In this document: piece by piece, positions 8,972-17,653 of the stretch
Position numbering within the stretch: the stretch's first letter is position 1
How the letters are laid out: each line of letters opens with the position of its first letter
Assembly (NCBI RefSeq): GCF_042652345.1
Contig: NZ_JBHSJJ010000021.1
Location: 1-64,000, forward strand
Reading direction: 5' to 3'
Origin: Negadavirga shengliensis
GTDB lineage: Bacteria > Bacteroidota > Bacteroidia > Cytophagales > Cyclobacteriaceae
DNA length: 64,000 nucleotides
Notes under the pieces: generated by a model
The model's input: only the letters and a program-made list of their open reading frames with translations
Database searches by the model: none
Told to the model about the DNA's origin: nothing
Program-made: the position numbers and the translations under genes

Positions 8972-11530
8972 TTAGTTGGAGGAAAGATTGCGTTTGTCTT
9001 CCAGTATGTATTTTTTAAGTTCCTCCGCTTTCCAGGGATAAACCCTGCCCTGCAGGGTGTTCCTGTTCAGCGCGATGTTCCTTCTGCTCACTGCGCCGGC
9101 ATCATTTCCCCATTCATTGCGGATATAGGTCATGATGGCAGCGATGGTGGCATCATCCAGATTGGAATGGGCCGGCATCACAGGGAGTATTTCGGGTTCA
9201 TCATAGAGCTTACCGCCCACTTCCACAGGACCTTCCATGCCATGCAATATGATCAGGGATAACTGCTTTTCATCACCAATGACCCATTCAGAATTGGCAA
9301 GGGGCGGACCCATGCGGTTCGAGCCGCTTCCGTCGGTCCCGTGACAACCCGAACAGGTACTCAGATAATACTGTCTTCCCAACCCAAACTGCTTGAATTG
9401 TTCTTCGATAAGCTCGTGTTTTTTGGTACTTGTCCATTGCTGGCCTTCATGGCCCGGCCATTCGAAAAGCACGGCAAGTGCTTGAAGTTTCCTTGGATCG
9501 ATGTTCAGGTCATCCTGGGACAATAAACCCGGGGCCGAATCGAGCGTTACCGGTATGTGATCTTTGGTGATGCCATGCATAGACATCCCTGTTAAAATGG
9601 CTTGTTGTTGCCAGCCAAAGGATGCCTTATTCACATCCAGCGCAGCAAGAAGGCGCTTCAGTTCAGTGGGTTCCCCTTTTTTTGCCACGGCTGTGGAAAT
9701 CATTTCGAGGAAAATCTCCTTTTCCGGAGAAAAACGCTTCCAGTCTTCCAATTTCAGGAGGTTTTGTAAAAAAGCATACTCTTTGTTTTCCAGGCTGCTT
9801 AAAACAGCATCACGGATCAGAGGAATGGATGCGTACCGGGTGGTAATACCTGTTAAAAGCTCATGGGCATAGTCGGTTTCCAGTACGCCTGCGGAAAGCG
9901 CTGTCTGAAGGACAAACTCAATCGGTGCGTCTTCCCACGCTTCAGATAACATTTGTCCTAATTTATTTTTCACAGCAGTTTCTTTTGCCGCAAAAGGTTC
10001 CAATAGCCGAAGGGAAGTCGCCCTTACCCCTGGGTCGGGATCAGATAAAGTGGTAAACAACAAGTCTGTATCCAGCATTCCAAGGCCTTCCAAAGTCCAT
10101 AAGGCGTGGATTCTACCGTAGGGGTCTTTGCCGCGGGAGACGGCATTTCGTAAAAAAGATTGGCTTTCAGGATCACCCCTTTCTACCAGCAATCGCTGCG
10201 CCATGTCACGCTGCCATCCGTTTTCGTTGAATAATTCGCGGGCCAAGGCTTCTGGGGAAAATGCGGACAGCTTTTTGACTTTTGCCGGAGTCCAGCCTTT
10301 GGGAACAATCCTCCATATCCGTCCCATGTTGACCGGAAGCACCAGGTTTCTGCTCAGTGTTTGTTCTCTCAGGTAGGGTGAGATGTAGGCGCCGTGCTGA
10401 ACAAGACCACGGTACATGTCCGCCATATAAAGGGCCCCGTCGGGTCCTGAGGCCAGGAAGACAGGTCTGAACCGTTCATCGGTTGAAGCAAGAAATTCCA
10501 CACCGGGATGGGGATCCTCAGCGGTAAGATATAAGCCTTCGGCACTTACCACGTTCCTTTTGATGAGGTTTCCTGAAGGTTCACAAACAAAGACGTTTCC
10601 ATAATACCTGGAAGGAAGGGTTTGGCTTCGGTAATAAAAGGGCGCACAGGCAGAGGTAAACTCCATTAGCCGTCCCTGTTCATCCAGAATGCCGGGGATA
10701 TAGCCTCTGTTTACAGCCGGATTGGTGCGGATGGGATAAATTCTCCTGTCTACGGTAAGACCGTGGTCTATGCCTGTAGTAGGCGTATGATGTTTGTTTC
10801 GGGACAGGTAATTGGGAGGTACCAGGTCGCCGTGGAGCTGAGACCAGTTGTAATTATAAATCAAGCGGCCATAGTCATCATGGCTGATGCCCCATTGGCC
10901 GCGGTATTCGGTGCTGTCACGTATCCACTGGTCATCTGCCATCCGGTACCTGAAATTCGATTTGGCATTGTAGTACCAATTGTCCATTCCCCTCCAAAGC
11001 CCGTTTCCGGAGTGTTCGGGCAGGTTGCTTCCCGCATAGTCAGGGTCAATAAGGACTTTGGTGTCGGCTGTTAAGTCGCCATCCAGGTCCCGGGTCCACC
11101 ATAATGCCATGTTTTCGACTACCAACGCCCCGTCCTTCACGACAGCCAGCGCCCTTGGCATGATGAGGCTATCCAGATAGATCGTACTCATGTCCATAAT
11201 TCCGTCGCCGTCGGTGTCCTCCAGCACATTAATTCTGCCTACAGGCTCATTTTCTCCTTTCCCGTCAATATCAGGCATAAACCCGCGCATCTCCACTACC
11301 CAAAGCCTGCCATCTTCGTCAAAGCTGATAACGACAGGGTCTTGGACCAGGGGTTCCGAGGCCACAAGCTGAATATCCAGACCTTCTTCAATTTGAAAAG
11401 TTGCCCATTCCTCACCTGGTGATTTTGGGGGAGAGGGGTTCTTATCTGTTTGGGATTTAGATTTCATCATGTAAAACAGCAAGCCGAACAGACCTGCAGT
11501 CAGAAGTAATATCCAGCGTAAGTTTTTCAA
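8972..11530 (-). CDS. PVC-type membrane-bound dehydrogenase with C-terminal cytochrome c
   Basis: This is an 852-residue protein of three parts. Residues 5-23 form an N-terminal membrane anchor. A glucose/sorbosone-dehydrogenase-like beta-propeller (about 45-420) opens with FQIEEGLDIQLVASEPLVQDP and carries DTDGDGIMD and DLDGDLTAD calcium-type loops. HEAT-like helical repeats follow. The C-terminal cytochrome c domain has CSGCH at 726-730 and a probable axial Met785 in LPVMPAH. The protein likely oxidises a sugar or polyol at the outer face of the inner membrane and passes electrons to haem. It heads the operon with the TIM barrel and SDR. The substrate is unknown. Confidence 0.88.
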   Translation of the reverse strand: MKNLRWILLLTAGLFGLLFYMMKSKSQTDKNPSPPKSPGEEWATFQIEEGLDIQLVASEPLVQDPVVISFDEDGRLWVVEMRGFMPDIDGKGENEPVGRINVLEDTDGDGIMDMSTIYLDSLIMPRALAVVKDGALVVENMALWWTRDLDGDLTADTKVLIDPDYAGSNLPEHSGNGLWRGMDNWYYNAKSNFRYRMADDQWIRDSTEYRGQWGISHDDYGRLIYNYNWSQLHGDLVPPNYLSRNKHHTPTTGIDHGLTVDRRIYPIRTNPAVNRGYIPGILDEQGRLMEFTSACAPFYYRSQTLPSRYYGNVFVCEPSGNLIKRNVVSAEGLYLTAEDPHPGVEFLASTDERFRPVFLASGPDGALYMADMYRGLVQHGAYISPYLREQTLSRNLVLPVNMGRIWRIVPKGWTPAKVKKLSAFSPEALARELFNENGWQRDMAQRLLVERGDPESQSFLRNAVSRGKDPYGRIHALWTLEGLGMLDTDLLFTTLSDPDPGVRATSLRLLEPFAAKETAVKNKLGQMLSEAWEDAPIEFVLQTALSAGVLETDYAHELLTGITTRYASIPLIRDAVLSSLENKEYAFLQNLLKLEDWKRFSPEKEIFLEMISTAVAKKGEPTELKRLLAALDVNKASFGWQQQAILTGMSMHGITKDHIPVTLDSAPGLLSQDDLNIDPRKLQALAVLFEWPGHEGQQWTSTKKHELIEEQFKQFGLGRQYYLSTCSGCHGTDGSGSNRMGPPLANSEWVIGDEKQLSLIILHGMEGPVEVGGKLYDEPEILPVMPAHSNLDDATIAAIMTYIRNEWGNDAGAVSRRNIALNRNTLQGRVYPWKAEELKKYILEDKRNLSSN

Positions 11531-11666
11531 AATGCATGAATTTGCTCCTTTTAAAAATAAAGGGATTTTTTTTGAAATGAAAGGTGGACTTGATAAATAA
11601 CTTGAATTTGGGTTTTGTGGCGTTCTTATATACCAAGTTATGGGTTGAATGTAAGATTAAATTTGG

Positions 11667-12881
11667 TTAAACCGGTGGTGATTGGCAGGAGGCCTTTCCT
11701 GATCCGAGAACCACACTGCCGGAATTGCCACCAAAACCGGCTGCATTGACCATGATGGATTGGATTGGATTTTTTTGTTGAGCCATGGGGGTGGGATAGG
11801 GAAAGGAAGGGCAGCTTCCCAAGGCCAAAATATCCAGGGCATTTTGAATGCTCAACGCAGCGGAAGCCCCGAGGGTATGGCCAATCTGCCATTTGTTGGA
11901 ATACAGATCGGGGGTATTGTCGGCAAAAACAGTATTTATTGCATGAAGTTCAGAAGCATCGCCCTTAGCAGTGCCAGGGGCATGAAGAAGAATAAGGTCA
12001 GGAGGGGAACAGCCTTGTAAAGCCATTTTCATGGATTTTTGAAAATGCTCTCCCCCGGAACTGATGTTGGTCAAACTATGAATGGCTTCATTGCCATATC
12101 CAAAACCTTTGATAATGGCCAGTACCTTTCTGGTCTCCAGTTCCTCTTCGGAGATCTTTTCCAACAGGAACAAAGAAGCGCCTTCCCCTAATACCATGCT
12201 GTTTTGGTTGGGGTGTCCGGCCGCAAGAGGCATACAGGGGAAATTCTGCATTCCCTCTGAGGCGTAGACATTCATGGATTGCATTTGGGCAATGGTGAAA
12301 GGAGTAAGCGGGGCTTCTGTGCCTCCGACAATAAACATGTCCGCCATATCCGCCTTTAGCCAAGCTATCCCATTGATGAGGGCCTGCATGGCCGTGCTGC
12401 AGGTGATGGAGTGACTGATGATGGGACCGTGTAACTCCAGGTGCTGCATGACCCAGCTTGAAAGATTCCCTAAAGTGGTTGTAGGTGAAGTATAGGCGGA
12501 GGTTTTCATCGTCTTGTCCGATGAGAAGCTGTCATAATCTTTTTCGAATAGACCTGTAGCCCCTCTTGACGAGCCGATGTTCACACCGATTCTGAGGTTT
12601 CTTTTTAATTCAATGTGCGGCTTCAACTCCTCGGCAGCCAGTAAGGCCAGCAGCACAGAGCGGTCGAGATGGGAAAATGCTTTCTTTTTCCCCTTTAGTT
12701 CTTCCATCCGTATTTCAGCCTCTTCCGGCAGGGCAGCAGCATATGCATTTCCGAAGCGTTCATGTTTTTTGATCCGTGTTTGGCCATCATACCAGCTTTC
12801 TCCCGTTCCGGAGGCGTGCAGACCCAAAGGGGAAACCGTACCTGAAGCGGTGATGGCGATATATTCCTTGCCGCTACGCAT
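11667..12881 (-). CDS. Beta-ketoacyl synthase (KAS I/II-like) in the biotin operon
   Basis: This 404-residue thiolase-fold enzyme of the KAS I/II family makes carbon-carbon bonds from acyl and malonyl thioesters. The catalytic triad is complete: Cys161 in ITCSTAMQAL, His300 in LLHAPGTAKGDASE and His335 in GHTLGAS, with the conserved Lys330. The C-terminal GFGGNSGSVVLG is a variant of the usual glycine loop. The first His motif is HAPGT rather than HGTGT. The gene overlaps the fused bioDA by 8 bases and is last in the biotin operon, not in a fatty-acid operon. No bioC, bioH, bioG, bioW or bioI is seen, so a role in building or elongating the pimeloyl precursor is an attractive inference. A housekeeping FabF paralogue is the alternative. 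Confidence 0.88.
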   Translation of the reverse strand: MRSGKEYIAITASGTVSPLGLHASGTGESWYDGQTRIKKHERFGNAYAAALPEEAEIRMEELKGKKKAFSHLDRSVLLALLAAEELKPHIELKRNLRIGVNIGSSRGATGLFEKDYDSFSSDKTMKTSAYTSPTTTLGNLSSWVMQHLELHGPIISHSITCSTAMQALINGIAWLKADMADMFIVGGTEAPLTPFTIAQMQSMNVYASEGMQNFPCMPLAAGHPNQNSMVLGEGASLFLLEKISEEELETRKVLAIIKGFGYGNEAIHSLTNISSGGEHFQKSMKMALQGCSPPDLILLHAPGTAKGDASELHAINTVFADNTPDLYSNKWQIGHTLGASAALSIQNALDILALGSCPSFPYPTPMAQQKNPIQSIMVNAAGFGGNSGSVVLGSGKASCQSPPV

Positions 12882-14808
12882 CTGACTGTAGTTGGTTTAA
12901 GAAGGCCTTGATTTCCGAATAGATGGTGTTGAGTTGTTCCGTTTCAATGCAATAGGGGGGCAGTAAATAAATCACATTTCCCAATGGCCGGATCAATATA
13001 CCCTTCTCTATAAAAAAGCGGTAAGCCCGGTCTCTAATGCTGTTGAAATAGCTTGTGCCTGAGTCCGTGCTGATTTCAAAAGCGAGGATGGTTCCCCTTA
13101 GTCGGAGGTTGGCAACAAGCGGATGTAACCGGATCTCCTCCATAAATGTTTTATGGGCTTCCCCGATCCTTTCTATCCGCTGTTGTGTCTCTCCTGAACT
13201 CACAAGATCCAGACTTGCCAGCGCTGCGGCACATCCCAGGGGATTGGCCGTATAGGAGTGGCCATGGAAAAAAGTCTTCTTTTTGTCATCGGACAAAAAC
13301 GCATCGTAGATTTTTGAACTGCAAGTGGTCACTCCCATGGCCATGGTGCCACCTGTCAGGCCTTTGGAAAGACAGATCACGTCCGGTTTGTGTACGCAAT
13401 AATCGCTTGCAAAATGCTTTCCTGTTCTTCCAAAACCCGTCATGACTTCGTCGGCAATGGCAATGATGCCGTTTTTCAGGCAAATGGCGAGAAGCTTGTC
13501 GAGCACTTCAGGTTCATACATCACCATTCCGGCAGTTCCCAGAACCAGCGGTTCATAGATAAAGGCGGCTATCTGATGTTTATCCAGGGCATCCTGAAAT
13601 TGGGCCAATGTCTCCTCTTCCTTGCCGGGAACGGGTGTGTCGATAAAGACCGTTTCAAATAAAAGAGGATGAAAGGGTTGGGTAAATGCCCCTCTCTCAC
13701 TCACGGACATGGCACCGAAAGTATCGCCGTGATAGGAATTTTTGAAGGCGATGATCTTGTTCCGCGGCTTCCCTGTGTTGGCCCAAAACTGTATGGCCAT
13801 TTTCAGCGCCACTTCCACGGCGGTGGAGCCGTTGTCTGAATAAAACACCTTTTCCTGTCCATCCGGAAGCACATCCAATAGACGGGAGGCCAGTTCTACC
13901 GCAGGTGGATGGGTGAAGCCGGCAAAGATCACATGTTCAAGTGTGCTCAGTTGCTTGCTTACTCTTTGGGCAATATGAGGGTGGGAATGGCCATGTAGAT
14001 TCACCCACCAGGAAGAGATGGCATCAATATAGCGCTTCCCTTTGTCATCATACAACATGGCTTTTTCTCCCCTGACAATGGGTATGGCCAAATCCGCTGT
14101 TTGCATCTGCGTGTAGGGGTGCCAGACAAATTGTTTGTCTTTTCGCGCCAAATCAGTAACCATTCCCGGTGAAGGAACATCGGATCTTAAGGTGGCGGAA
14201 TTTTTCAACAGCTCTTTTGCATACCGCTTGACAGTCGTTTTATCAACAACCTGTTCATGTTGGATATGCAAAAGTCTTTTGTACCCGCTGTGTTTTAAAA
14301 TGATCTCTTCACCTTGGGGGTATGGATCCCCATTAAAAATAATGCCTTTTACTTCAATGTTGCGCGCTTTTAGGATTTCGCAGCTCATTAAGGTATGGTT
14401 GATGCTGCCTAAATAATTTTGGGAAACCAACACCACTTTTGCATCCAGATGATGGATCAGGTCTAAAATCAGGTCTGTATCATTAAGCGGTACCATCAGC
14501 CCTCCGGCCCCTTCGATGATGAGCGGGTTTTCGGTTTTGGGAGCTTGGATATTTTTAAGTTCAATTTGTGTGTGTTCCCTTTGGGCGGCATCATGGGGAC
14601 TAAGGGGGGCCTTCAATTTATAGGCCTCCGGATGGAACCTGGAGACGGTATTGCTTATCAGTTGCTTCACCGTTTCGGTATCGGAACCTTCGACATCACC
14701 CGCCTGGACAGGTTTCCAGTAATCTGCCTGCAGGGCTTCTGTCAATATCGCCGCCGCCACGGTTTTGCCGATTTCAGTACCTATTCCTGTGACAAAGATT
14801 CTTTCCAT
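12874..14808 (-). CDS. bioDA: Fused dethiobiotin synthase / DAPA aminotransferase (BioD-BioA)
   Basis: Two biotin enzymes are fused in 644 residues. Residues 1-205 are BioD, with P-loop GTEIGKT (10-16), WKPVQAGDVEGSDT and IIEGAGGLMVPL (97-108); it closes the ureido ring of DAPA using ATP and CO2. Residues about 213-644 are BioA, the PLP enzyme that transaminates 7-keto-8-aminopelargonate using S-adenosylmethionine. In BioA, HPYTQM (230-235), SSWWVNLHGHSHP (265-277), DEVMTGFGRTG (453-463) and the PLP lysine Lys482 in LSKG are visible. The gene overlaps bioF by 28 bases and the KAS gene by 8, so translation is probably coupled. The two enzymes act consecutively, BioA first. Confidence 0.95.
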   Translation of the reverse strand: MERIFVTGIGTEIGKTVAAAILTEALQADYWKPVQAGDVEGSDTETVKQLISNTVSRFHPEAYKLKAPLSPHDAAQREHTQIELKNIQAPKTENPLIIEGAGGLMVPLNDTDLILDLIHHLDAKVVLVSQNYLGSINHTLMSCEILKARNIEVKGIIFNGDPYPQGEEIILKHSGYKRLLHIQHEQVVDKTTVKRYAKELLKNSATLRSDVPSPGMVTDLARKDKQFVWHPYTQMQTADLAIPIVRGEKAMLYDDKGKRYIDAISSWWVNLHGHSHPHIAQRVSKQLSTLEHVIFAGFTHPPAVELASRLLDVLPDGQEKVFYSDNGSTAVEVALKMAIQFWANTGKPRNKIIAFKNSYHGDTFGAMSVSERGAFTQPFHPLLFETVFIDTPVPGKEEETLAQFQDALDKHQIAAFIYEPLVLGTAGMVMYEPEVLDKLLAICLKNGIIAIADEVMTGFGRTGKHFASDYCVHKPDVICLSKGLTGGTMAMGVTTCSSKIYDAFLSDDKKKTFFHGHSYTANPLGCAAALASLDLVSSGETQQRIERIGEAHKTFMEEIRLHPLVANLRLRGTILAFEISTDSGTSYFNSIRDRAYRFFIEKGILIRPLGNVIYLLPPYCIETEQLNTIYSEIKAFLNQLQSDA

Positions 14809-15941
14809 TGTATTGTTTTTTCAAATTCTTTGATACCCGCAACCAGCGTATCCACTTCTTCCGCTGTGTTAAAAGCATGGAGACAGATACGGATTCTCTC
14901 CTGTCCGACGGGCACTGTGGGGCTTAGGATGGGTTTTACGTCAAAACCTTTGGCTGCGAGAAAGGAACTCGCTTCTCTTGCATTTTCATTTCCGGGTATT
15001 ATCAAACAGTTTACGGGGCCGCTGCCCTGAAATTTAAACCTGGAATTCCCATTTAATTCCCTTTTGAGTTTCTGATGCAAAGCAAAAACACAGGTTCTCT
15101 CTTTTTCCATTTCGGGAAGGAGGTGGTAAGCGGTCTGGACGCAGACCGTCATCGGCGGCGCCATGGCTGTGGAATAGATAAACGAAGGGCAATAGTTTAT
15201 CAAATATTCGCGGAGGATTTCCGGCCCCACGATGATGGCGCCCTGAAGTCCCAAGGCTTTTCCAAAGGTATGGAGGCGGGCAAACACATCATCCTCCAAT
15301 CCCAACCCGCAAACCAAACCTTCTCCCTTCGCCCCATACAGGCCGGTGGTATGGGCTTCATCCACGATTAAATTGAAATGATGGTTTTTACAAAACACGG
15401 CCAACTCAGGCAAAGGGGCCATATCCCCGTCCATGGAAAACAGGGATTCGGTGATCACATAGACGTGGCCCTCACCAAGCCGGGCTTTTCGCTTCAAGTC
15501 ATCCACGTCATTGTGCTTAAAAGAATAGGCCCTGGCATGGCTTAGCCGGATGCCGTATTTTATGGAAGCATGACACAGTTGATCATAAAAAATGGTGTCT
15601 CCTTTTTGAGGCAATGAAGAGATCAGGCCGATATTGGCGAGATACCCTGAACTAAAGATCAACCCGGCTTCGGCTTTGTGAAAGCGGGCAATCTGCCTTT
15701 CCGCCTCCTCAAGCCATTCATGGTTACCGCTCAACAACCGGGACCCCGTTGCCCCTAAAGGAAGCCCGCTCTTTGTAAACGCCTGTACAGCCAGTTCTTT
15801 CAGTTTTTCGCTTCTGGATAATCCCAAAAAATCATTGGAAGTAAAATCACAGAGGTGGTTGCTTTTTGGCAGGGTCCTGTATGTGCCTGATGTTTTCCGC
15901 TTATCGAGCAATTGTAAGATTTGGGATCTGACATCTACCAT
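14781..15941 (-). CDS. bioF: 8-amino-7-oxononanoate synthase
   Basis: This 386-residue PLP enzyme of the alpha-oxoamine synthase family condenses L-alanine with the pimeloyl thioester. Family marks are FTSNDFLGLSR (33-43), GATGSRLLSG (63-72), the VDEAHTTGLYG block (193-203) and the PLP lysine Lys228 in HTFGKALG. The length is normal. It lies 33 bases after bioB and overlaps the start of bioDA by 28 bases. Its acyl donor must be a pimeloyl thioester, and the window contains no recognised enzyme for making it except possibly the KAS gene at the operon end. Confidence 0.95.
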   Translation of the reverse strand: MVDVRSQILQLLDKRKTSGTYRTLPKSNHLCDFTSNDFLGLSRSEKLKELAVQAFTKSGLPLGATGSRLLSGNHEWLEEAERQIARFHKAEAGLIFSSGYLANIGLISSLPQKGDTIFYDQLCHASIKYGIRLSHARAYSFKHNDVDDLKRKARLGEGHVYVITESLFSMDGDMAPLPELAVFCKNHHFNLIVDEAHTTGLYGAKGEGLVCGLGLEDDVFARLHTFGKALGLQGAIIVGPEILREYLINYCPSFIYSTAMAPPMTVCVQTAYHLLPEMEKERTCVFALHQKLKRELNGNSRFKFQGSGPVNCLIIPGNENAREASSFLAAKGFDVKPILSPTVPVGQERIRICLHAFNTAEEVDTLVAGIKEFEKTIQWKESLSQE

Positions 15942-15974
15942 TGCTGTTTATTTTTATCGGTTTGTGGGCACAGG

Positions 15975-16937
15975 CTATTCAAGGTTGGCTTGCAAAGGGC
16001 TCAGCCCAAATGACTTTAGCATCTCCAGGTCTTCTTCAAAATTGGCTGTGGGGGTCGTCAACAGCTTTTCTCCCGAATGTATGGAATTTGCACCTGCCAT
16101 GAAGCAGATGAATTGCTCGGCCGTGCTCATTTCCTTCCTTCCCGCCGATAGGCGGACCATGCTTTGCGGCATTAAGATGCGGGCCGTGGCCACCATCCTT
16201 ACCATGGATTCCATGGGGACCTCTTCCTGATCTGCTAAGGGGGTGCCTTTGATCCTTACCAGTTTGTTGATGGGGACTGACTCGGGGTGTTTTTTTAAAG
16301 TGGCCAATGTGTGCAGGAGTCCGATTCTGTCTTCGTCTGTTTCTCCCATGCCAATGATGCCGCCGGAACAGACGGTGATACCGGCATCCATGACATGGTT
16401 CAAGGTATTTAACCGGTCATCATATTTTCTTGTGGAGATGATTTCTCCATAATAGTCTTCGGAGGTGTCGATGTTGTGGTTGTATGCTTTACAGCCCGCT
16501 TCTTTGAGTTTTCTGGCCTGTGAATCCGTCAGCATGCCCAAGGTGCAACATACCTCCATATCCATTTTTTTCACCTCGGTCACCATCTCGAGTACTTTGT
16601 CAAAATCGCGGTTGTCCCGCACTTCCCTCCAGGCAGCTCCCATGCAAAACCTGCTGGCGCCCGCCTCTTTGGCTTTTTGGGCTGCTCCAATTACTGTATC
16701 CAGGTCCAGGAGTTTATTTACGTCAACATCCGTTTGATAACGCGCCGCCTGAGGGCAATAGGCGCAATCTTCAGGGCATCCGCCGGTCTTTATGGAAAGC
16801 AAAGACGCTATCTGCACTTTTTGAGGGTTGTGGAACTTACGGTGAACGGTCGCCGCTTCAAATACCAATTCAATCAATGGCTTAAAATAAATTTCCCTGA
16901 TTTCCTCAGGCGTCCAGTCGTTTTTGATTGCTGTCAT
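15975..16937 (-). CDS. bioB: Biotin synthase
   Basis: This radical SAM enzyme inserts sulfur into dethiobiotin to form biotin. The CxxxCxxC cluster motif is Cys54, Cys58 and Cys61 in GGCPEDCAYC. Other family segments are CCTLGMLTDSQ, YNHNIDTSEDYY, CSGGIIGMGE and SIHSGEKLLTT. I start the gene at the ATG at 16937 (320 residues); a TTG 27 bases upstream is in frame but lies inside a candidate -7 promoter box, and the shorter form aligns better with known BioB N-termini. It is the first gene of the biotin operon. Confidence 0.95.
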   Translation of the reverse strand: MTAIKNDWTPEEIREIYFKPLIELVFEAATVHRKFHNPQKVQIASLLSIKTGGCPEDCAYCPQAARYQTDVDVNKLLDLDTVIGAAQKAKEAGASRFCMGAAWREVRDNRDFDKVLEMVTEVKKMDMEVCCTLGMLTDSQARKLKEAGCKAYNHNIDTSEDYYGEIISTRKYDDRLNTLNHVMDAGITVCSGGIIGMGETDEDRIGLLHTLATLKKHPESVPINKLVRIKGTPLADQEEVPMESMVRMVATARILMPQSMVRLSAGRKEMSTAEQFICFMAGANSIHSGEKLLTTPTANFEEDLEMLKSFGLSPLQANLE

Positions 16938-16961
16938 AGTTGAAATTATTCCTTGTATTGA

Positions 16962-16969
16962 CAAAGCTA
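16962..16969 (-). promoter_or_regulatory. bioB: Candidate -7 box of the biotin operon
   Basis: Read on the minus strand this is TAGCTTTG, an exact TAnnTTTG. It implies a start of transcription near 16955 and a leader of about 18 bases before the bioB ATG. A good TTTG -33 element is not present. I do not see a convincing BirA operator; only a short TTGT..ACAA dyad overlaps the site. Confidence 0.4.
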
Positions 16970-17653
16970 TATAATCCCACTGAAATTTGTACTTTTATTA
17001 TGGATAAAAACGCCGGTGAAAAGCCAGAATGTGGGTGCAGGTCAAAACCGGCTTTCCAAAGGCGATGGGGTCAGGGTTGGCATTCCGCGGTGTTTGCCGC
17101 ATCGCAGGAATGTTGAACATATCGGGGTTAATCAACGGATTTATCGTCCACGAATTTCACGGATTGACACGGATTTTATATAGGGGTTCAGATTGTTGAA
17201 TCGTTTTTTGCAAATAACTAAGTGTAACCAAATTATTCTCATCCTCGGTGCTTATTCCCCGGTATTGGAGGGGGCGGACTTCCCGGACTTGGTTCTCTCC
17301 CATGGGTTGTACCCATGGTGACTGAGAGGTTTGACCACTTCGTGGGCGGGATGATGGTTTAACTGGTTTATAATCAGATTGTTGAGTCCATGGTTGTTGG
17401 GGATTTTGGCCACTTTGTGGTCATTCTTGAGATAAGCCTTTATCTCCCCCCTTTGACAGCGAAGCGGTCGAACTTCTCATTAACCCCCTGTGCAACAGTG
17501 GGTTAAAAACCACTGATAACCTCTCTGTCCCAACCCTGAAAGGGTGGAACTGAATGCTGTTTAAAATCAAACTAAGGTAGATGCCAATCATGCTACCTCT
17601 TCTTTTTGGGATGCCATTTTGATACTTTTGGGGATTGGGAAATAGCAGTTGTT
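16970..17653. other. Long intergenic region with repeat debris
   Basis: There is no supportable gene between bioB and the enolase-like gene. Position 17151-17178 is a copy of a cacggattgacrcggattt repeat also found near 7009-7030. Around 17306-17325 there is an inverted repeat, cccatggg-ttgt-acccatgg. Near 17388-17410 lies a GGCCAC-TTT-GTGGTC-type hairpin. The remainder (17420-17600) reads like fragments of dispersed repeats such as the ccctgaaagggt dyad. Frames crossing this stretch run into the enolase gene in the wrong register and are rejected. Confidence 0.6.

Noticed and set aside
16938..16964. Upstream TTG start for bioB
   Set aside because: It overlaps the candidate -7 box and adds residues absent from known BioB proteins. 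The ATG at 16937 is preferred.
16951..16969. BirA operator at the biotin promoter
   Set aside because: The TTGT..ACAA dyad has only four-base arms and lacks the long conserved BirA half-sites. BirA control was not claimed.
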